From positions 1 to 9,271 of the forward strand of contig JAHFVB010000160.1 in the NCBI GenBank assembly GCA_023264755.1: a DNA stretch of 9,271 nt, in the 5' to 3' direction. This stretch comes from Mycobacterium sp. GTDB lineage: Bacteria; Actinomycetota; Actinomycetes; Mycobacteriales; Mycobacteriaceae. Positions 5,992-9,271 of the stretch are shown here, in pieces (the first letter of the stretch is position 1; every line of letters starts with the position of its first letter). Below the pieces are notes generated by a model that was given only the letters and a program-made list of their open reading frames with translations, made no database searches and had not been told where the DNA came from. The position numbers were made by a program, and so were the translations under genes.

Positions 5992-7077
5992 TCACCAGTC
6001 ATCGTCAACCTCTTCCCCCAGGTCGTATTCGAGTGGGGGCGGAGGCGCCAAGGAGGCGGTGGTCCCTCCGCTTTCCCCGCGATGCCCCATGCCGCCACCC
6101 ATTCCGCCGCCCATGCCGGCTGCCACGGGGGCGACCCCGCCGGCGGCCGCACTGCCTGCACCCGCCGGCCGCACCGCCACGTCGTCCAAGGTGGTCCCGA
6201 CCAGTTTCGACATGACCGGAGTCTGCGCCAGCGAACCGCCCGCTCCGGGCAGCGAAGCCGCCTTCACCAGTCCGGCGCCGCCGCCCGCGCCGGAGCCGCC
6301 GGCCAACGGGTGGTTGGAGAACGCCTTGAACGGGCTGACCGCGGAGCCTGCGCCGGAGCCGGAGCCCTTGCCGAACATCGACGTCAGCTGTTGCAGTGGC
6401 TGCGAGACCTGCTGCATCAGTTGCTGCGGGGCCTGCGTCACCATTCCCATGAGCTGTCCGGGTAGCTGTGCAGCCATGCCGCCCATCTGGCTGAGCATCT
6501 GCATCATCTCTTGCCCGCCCTTTTGGCCGGCCTGCTGGCCCTCCGCAGTTCCGGGCGGGGCTCCGGGATTGGGCACGCTGGGCGGCACCCCGAGCCCGTT
6601 GGCCAGTTCAGCCGCACCTTCGTTGACGAAGGCGGTGTTCTGTGACAAGCCCATCTTGATGCGGCTATCGATCAGCTCCTGAGCGTTGCTGACCAGTGCT
6701 GCCGCTGCCTGAAGGGCCATGCATTCCTGCTGGACTTCTCGGGCCGTCGCATTGGCGAGTGCCTTGGTCTTGACGACGCTGGCCTCCATCGCCTGGAGTT
6801 TGAGCGCGATCGCCGCCGCGTGGGCCGCATTGGCCTCGTGACCGGCGATGATCGTGGTGGCCTCTCCCGCCGCAGCGATGGAACTGGCCCCCGACCACTT
6901 GGCCGCCAGCGACTGCAGCTGGCTCTGCTGGAGCGGAACGACCGACCCGGTCAGCTTGGCTGCCCACGCCTCGTACTCGGCAGCGGCCGAGGCCAGCTGC
7001 TCCTCATCGACGTTCGGCCAACCAGGGCCCGTTACGGTCTGTGACCCGTACGGGCTGACGTCGGCTGGGATCCCCAC
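5992..7077 (-). CDS. PPE68/EspB-like type VII secretion substrate (WxG helical bundle protein)
   Basis: A 361-residue protein. Residues 22-140 look like the helical bundle of WXG100/PPE proteins: helix 1 from NVDEEQLASAAAEYEAWAAKL, the turn WSG at 61-63 (WxG), then a long Ala-rich helix. It lacks the Pro-Pro-Glu motif. Residues 160-235 are Gln/Met/Pro-rich. The C-terminus is distinctive: SNHPLAGGSG (254-263), GLVKAASLPGAGGSLAQTPV (269-288), VRPAGAG (302-308), a GMGGG repeat and a terminal acidic EEVDDDW. PPE68 (Rv3873) has the same SNHPLAGGSG/SLPGAGGSL/TPxMS series and acidic end, and EspB has VRPAGAG plus a GMGMPMG stretch. I therefore read it as an ESX-1-type substrate, working with the YxxxD protein encoded next. 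The start is GTG 7077, with GAGGGGG 9 bases upstream, rather than TTG 7095, which would overlap that site. Confidence 0.82.
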   Translation of the reverse strand: MGIPADVSPYGSQTVTGPGWPNVDEEQLASAAAEYEAWAAKLTGSVVPLQQSQLQSLAAKWSGASSIAAAGEATTIIAGHEANAAHAAAIALKLQAMEASVVKTKALANATAREVQQECMALQAAAALVSNAQELIDSRIKMGLSQNTAFVNEGAAELANGLGVPPSVPNPGAPPGTAEGQQAGQKGGQEMMQMLSQMGGMAAQLPGQLMGMVTQAPQQLMQQVSQPLQQLTSMFGKGSGSGAGSAVSPFKAFSNHPLAGGSGAGGGAGLVKAASLPGAGGSLAQTPVMSKLVGTTLDDVAVRPAGAGSAAAGGVAPVAAGMGGGMGGGMGHRGESGGTTASLAPPPPLEYDLGEEVDDDW

Positions 7078-7086
7078 GGCAAACAA

Positions 7087-7093
7087 CCCCCTC
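7087..7093 (-). promoter_or_regulatory. Shine-Dalgarno site deciding a GTG start
   Basis: GAGGGGG on the minus strand, 9 bases before GTG 7077. The alternative in-frame TTG at 7095 overlaps this site and has no better one of its own. Confidence 0.65.
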
Positions 7094-7116
7094 AAAAAGC
7101 CCGGTCCAGCAATCAG

Positions 7117-7127
7117 AACTTAGATTA
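7117..7127 (-). promoter_or_regulatory. Possible -10 region for the ESX-like pair
   Basis: The 76-bp gap after ltp2 holds a short AT-rich patch in GC-rich DNA. Read on the minus strand it gives TAATCT and TAAGTT in overlapping positions, either of which fits TANNNT and would leave a leader of about 30 to 40 bases. I see no clear -35 hexamer, so read-through from ltp2 remains equally possible. Confidence 0.25.
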
Positions 7128-7153
7128 CCGCCGCAGCGGGGGGCACGGCCGCA

Positions 7154-8323
7154 CTAACTGAGGATGAGCCCCGAGGTGGGCACCCCGGTGCCTGCCGTCA
7201 CGAGCACGTGCTCGACGTCCGGCACCGGGTTGACCGACGTCCCACGCAGTTGGCGCACGCCCTCGGCAATACCGTTCATGCCGTGGATGTAGGCCTCGCC
7301 GAGCTGGCCGCCGTGGGTGTTGATCGGCAGCCGTCCACCGAGCTCGATGGCACCGTCGGCGATGTAGTCCTTGGCCTCACCCCAGCCGCAGAATCCCAAC
7401 TCCTCCAACTGAATTAGCGTGAACGGCGTGAAGTGGTCGTAGAGGATCGCCGTCTGGATGTCCGTCGGCTTCAACCCGGACTGCGCCCACAGTTGCCTGC
7501 CGACCAAACCCATTTCCGGGAGCCCGTCGAGCTCGGGACGGTAGTAGCTGGTCATCGAATATTGGTTCGGGCTGGACCCTTGTGCTGCCCCCGCGATGAT
7601 CGCCGGGCGGTGCTTGAGATCCTTGGCGCGCTCCGGTGAGGTGATGACGATCGCGACACCGCCGTCGGTTTCCTGGCAGCAATCGAGTAGCCGTAGGGGT
7701 TCGGCGATCCACCGCGAGGCCTGATGGTCCTCGATGGTGATCGGCTTCTCGTAGAAGTACGCCTTGGGATTGTTGGCGGCGTGCTTGCGGTCGGCCACCG
7801 CGATCGCACCGAAATCCCTGCTCGTGGCGCCCGACAGATGCATGTAGCGCTTGGCGATCATCGCCACCTGCGCCGCGGGTGTCGACAGCCCGTGCGGGTA
7901 GGAGAAGGAGTTGTCCACGCCCGTCGAGTCTGCGTTGCTGACCAGCCGCATCTGTACCTGGCCGAACCGCATCCCGGAGCGTTCGTTGAACGCGCGGTAG
8001 GCCACCACGCAGTCCGCGATGCCGGTGGCGACGGCCATCGCAGCCTGCTGAACGGTGGCACAGGCCGCCCCGCCACCGTGGTGGATCTTCGAGAAGAACT
8101 TGAGCTCACCGATGCCGGTCGCGCGTGCGATGGCGATCTCGGTGTTGGAATCCATCGTGAACGTCGTCATGCCGTCGACGTCGGCGGGCGTCAGCCCGGC
8201 GTCGTCGAGCGCGTCGAGCACCGCCTCCGAAGCCAGCCGCAGCTCGCTGCGCCCGGAGTTCTTCGAGAAGTCGGTGGCCCCGATGCCGACGATCGCAGCC
8301 TTGCCGGAGAGTGCGCCCGGCAT
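7154..8323 (-). CDS. ltp2: Steroid side-chain-cleaving aldolase, thiolase fold (Rv3540c-like)
   Basis: A 389-residue thiolase-superfamily protein (M. tuberculosis Ltp2 has 386). Ltp2 performs the retro-aldol cleavage of the 17-hydroxy-propionyl-CoA steroid intermediate, releasing propionyl-CoA and androst-4-ene-3,17-dione-type product; it acts in complex with the DUF35 domain of ChsH2. Features: KAAIVGIGATDFSK at the N-terminus, GGGAACATVQQAAMAVATG at 83-101, LYDHFTPF around Tyr295 and NTHGGQLGEAYIHG around Tyr345. These tyrosines correspond, one residue shifted, to the catalytic Tyr294 and Tyr344 I recall for Thermomonospora curvata Ltp2. The start is ATG 8323, whose A is shared with the chsH1 TGA (TGATG overlap), so translation is coupled. 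A longer open frame reaching 8779 overlaps chsH1 and is rejected. It is probably KstR-regulated with its operon, but the operator would be upstream of the window. Confidence 0.93.
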   Translation of the reverse strand: MPGALSGKAAIVGIGATDFSKNSGRSELRLASEAVLDALDDAGLTPADVDGMTTFTMDSNTEIAIARATGIGELKFFSKIHHGGGAACATVQQAAMAVATGIADCVVAYRAFNERSGMRFGQVQMRLVSNADSTGVDNSFSYPHGLSTPAAQVAMIAKRYMHLSGATSRDFGAIAVADRKHAANNPKAYFYEKPITIEDHQASRWIAEPLRLLDCCQETDGGVAIVITSPERAKDLKHRPAIIAGAAQGSSPNQYSMTSYYRPELDGLPEMGLVGRQLWAQSGLKPTDIQTAILYDHFTPFTLIQLEELGFCGWGEAKDYIADGAIELGGRLPINTHGGQLGEAYIHGMNGIAEGVRQLRGTSVNPVPDVEHVLVTAGTGVPTSGLILS

Positions 8324-8724
8324 CAGGCCGCCCCACCGACGGTCAGCGTGGCATTGGCGACGACGTGGTCGCCAAGACTGTTGCTGCCCACCACCTTCAG
8401 CGTGACGAGCCCGTCCTCGACGGCCGTCACCTCGCCGGTGAACGTCACCGTGTCGTAGGCGTACCAGGGCACCCCGAGGCGCAACCCGATGGTCTTGATG
8501 ACGGCCGAAGGGCCCGCCCAGTCGGTGATGAAGCGTTGCACCAGCCCGGTGTCGGTGAGGATGTTGACGAAGATGTCCTTGGAACCCTTGGCCTGCGCCT
8601 TGTCCCGGTCGTGGTGCACGTCCTGATAGTCGCGGGTGGCGATGGCCGTCGAGACGATGAACGTGGGGTCTCCGTAGAGCTTCAGCTCGGGCAGCTTGGT
8701 GCCCACCTCGATGACGCCGGTCAT
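8323..8724 (-). CDS. chsH1: MaoC-like steroid enoyl-CoA hydratase, small catalytic subunit (Rv3541c-like)
   Basis: A 133-residue single hot-dog protein (129 in M. tuberculosis). With ChsH2 it forms the heterotetrameric hydratase that hydrates the three-carbon side-chain enoyl-CoA steroid made by ChsE1-ChsE2, giving the substrate of Ltp2. The hydratase pair is seen in RDYQDVHHD: Asp32 and His37 have the D-x4-H spacing described for ChsH1 (Asp29/His34), shifted by the longer N-terminus. The central hot-dog helix is FVNILTDTGLVQRFITDWAG. ATG 8724 overlaps the chsH2 stop by four bases (ATGA), with GGGAGG a few bases upstream inside chsH2. The frame is open to 8748, but that start would add eight residues encoded entirely inside chsH2 and lacks a better ribosome site. 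Confidence 0.92.
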   Translation of the reverse strand: MTGVIEVGTKLPELKLYGDPTFIVSTAIATRDYQDVHHDRDKAQAKGSKDIFVNILTDTGLVQRFITDWAGPSAVIKTIGLRLGVPWYAYDTVTFTGEVTAVEDGLVTLKVVGSNSLGDHVVANATLTVGGAA

Positions 8725-9271
8725 GCTCCGCCTCCCGCAGGCTCCCATGCATAGTTGGTCCAGGCCGGCCCGACCTCATTGGCCGGGAAGTCGATGTACA
8801 TGGCGCGCACCGGCATCCCGATCTCCACGCTCGCGGGTTCGACGTTGCGCAGCTCCCCGAGCATCCGCACCCCTTCGGCCAGTTCGACGAGTGCGATGAC
8901 GAAGGGCAGAGTGCGACCGGGCACCTTCGGGGCGTGATGCACCACGAAGCTGAACACCGTGCCCTGGCCGCTGGCCACCACGTATTCGGTCGGCAGCTCT
9001 TTGTCCTGCCAGAGTGCGGGCACCGGCGGATGCACCAGGGAGCCGTCGGGCCGCTTCTGGATCCGCAGTTCGTGCGCGTCGACCCCGTCCCAGAAGAACT
9101 TGGTGTCCTTCGAAGACGCCGGGCGCATCGCCGAGTCGGGATCCAAGTCCGGCGGCACCGACGATGCGGACTCCGACGTAGCGCCGGCGGATGCGTCTTG
9201 CGCTGGCTTGGGAATGAACTTCATGATGCGCCACATCATTTCGGCGACGTCCTCGTCGCCCACCGACCAGG
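8721..9271 (-). CDS. chsH2: ChsH2, C-terminal DUF35 part of steroid enoyl-CoA hydratase/aldolase subunit (5' truncated)
   Basis: About 182 C-terminal residues; the frame continues past the window edge (codons for Trp-Ser precede the GTG at 9263), so an internal start is not needed. Full ChsH2 is about 310 residues: an N-terminal MaoC-like domain that pairs with ChsH1, then a DUF35 domain that binds Ltp2. Visible are the end of the first domain (MMWRIMKFIPKP), a Ser/Ala/Asp-rich linker, and DUF35 from FFWDGVDAHEL with the OB-fold motif VVASGQGTVFSFVVHHAP and IALVELAEGVRMLGEL. The usual DUF35 zinc-ribbon position reads LRIQKRPDGSLVHPPVPALW, with no cysteines. The stop overlaps the chsH1 start by four bases. 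The window truncates the gene; nothing suggests it is broken. Confidence 0.92.
   Translation of the reverse strand, partial: WSVGDEDVAEMMWRIMKFIPKPAQDASAGATSESASSVPPDLDPDSAMRPASSKDTKFFWDGVDAHELRIQKRPDGSLVHPPVPALWQDKELPTEYVVASGQGTVFSFVVHHAPKVPGRTLPFVIALVELAEGVRMLGELRNVEPASVEIGMPVRAMYIDFPANEVGPAWTNYAWEPAGGGA

Noticed and set aside
4204..6465. A 753-codon plus-strand open frame
   Set aside because: It lies opposite the kinase, the YxxxD protein and part of the WxG protein, all strongly supported by motifs. Its translation is Arg/Gly/Leu-rich without recognisable domains, as expected for an antisense frame in high-GC DNA.
7154..8779. A 541-residue version of ltp2
   Set aside because: The extra 152 residues are chsH1 and chsH2 sequence read in another frame; the thiolase fold begins at ATG 8323, matching the family length.

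Overview
The window is high-GC actinobacterial DNA from a mycobacterium, most likely a rapid-growing, Mycolicibacterium-type species. The evidence is a set of steroid-degradation genes in the M. tuberculosis Rv3537-Rv3542c order, an MPT63-type secreted protein, a transmembrane Ser/Thr kinase and a type VII (ESX) secretion substrate pair. No database search was possible; assignments rest on motifs and remembered family sequences.

Layout. Plus strand, left: the 3' end of kstD (3-ketosteroid delta-1-dehydrogenase), one base before a double hot-dog MaoC hydratase (hsd4B, Rv3538-like). After a non-coding stretch with a perfect 20-bp palindrome comes a secreted MPT63/DUF1942 protein whose C-terminal half is a Pro/Ala/Thr/Gly tail with nine tandem 9-residue units. 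It converges, with a 3-bp gap, on a minus-strand block. A very stable UUCG hairpin lies just past its stop, inside the end of the opposing gene.

Minus strand, read right to left: chsH2 (5' end outside the window), chsH1 and ltp2, in overlapping translationally coupled order, encoding the hydratase and aldolase that finish steroid side-chain removal. A 76-bp gap leads to a PPE68/EspB-like protein (WxG motif, ESX-1 substrate-type C-terminus) and then a small partner with a YxxxD secretion signal. A 261-bp gap without genes leads to a receptor-type Ser/Thr kinase, followed by a membrane protein that is essentially the kinase's TM segment and extracellular sensor domain without the kinase.

How the genes may work together. 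The two ends form a conserved cholesterol-catabolism island. In M. tuberculosis the gap between Rv3538 and Rv3540c holds only PPE63. Here it holds five genes for envelope or secreted proteins: a secreted repeat protein, an ESX substrate pair, a sensor kinase and its duplicated sensor. The most interesting parts are the ESX-like pair in PPE-first order, without PE/PPE signature motifs or neighbouring ESX machinery, and the kinase/free-sensor pair with identical cysteine spacing. A functional link between these and steroid metabolism is inference from position only.
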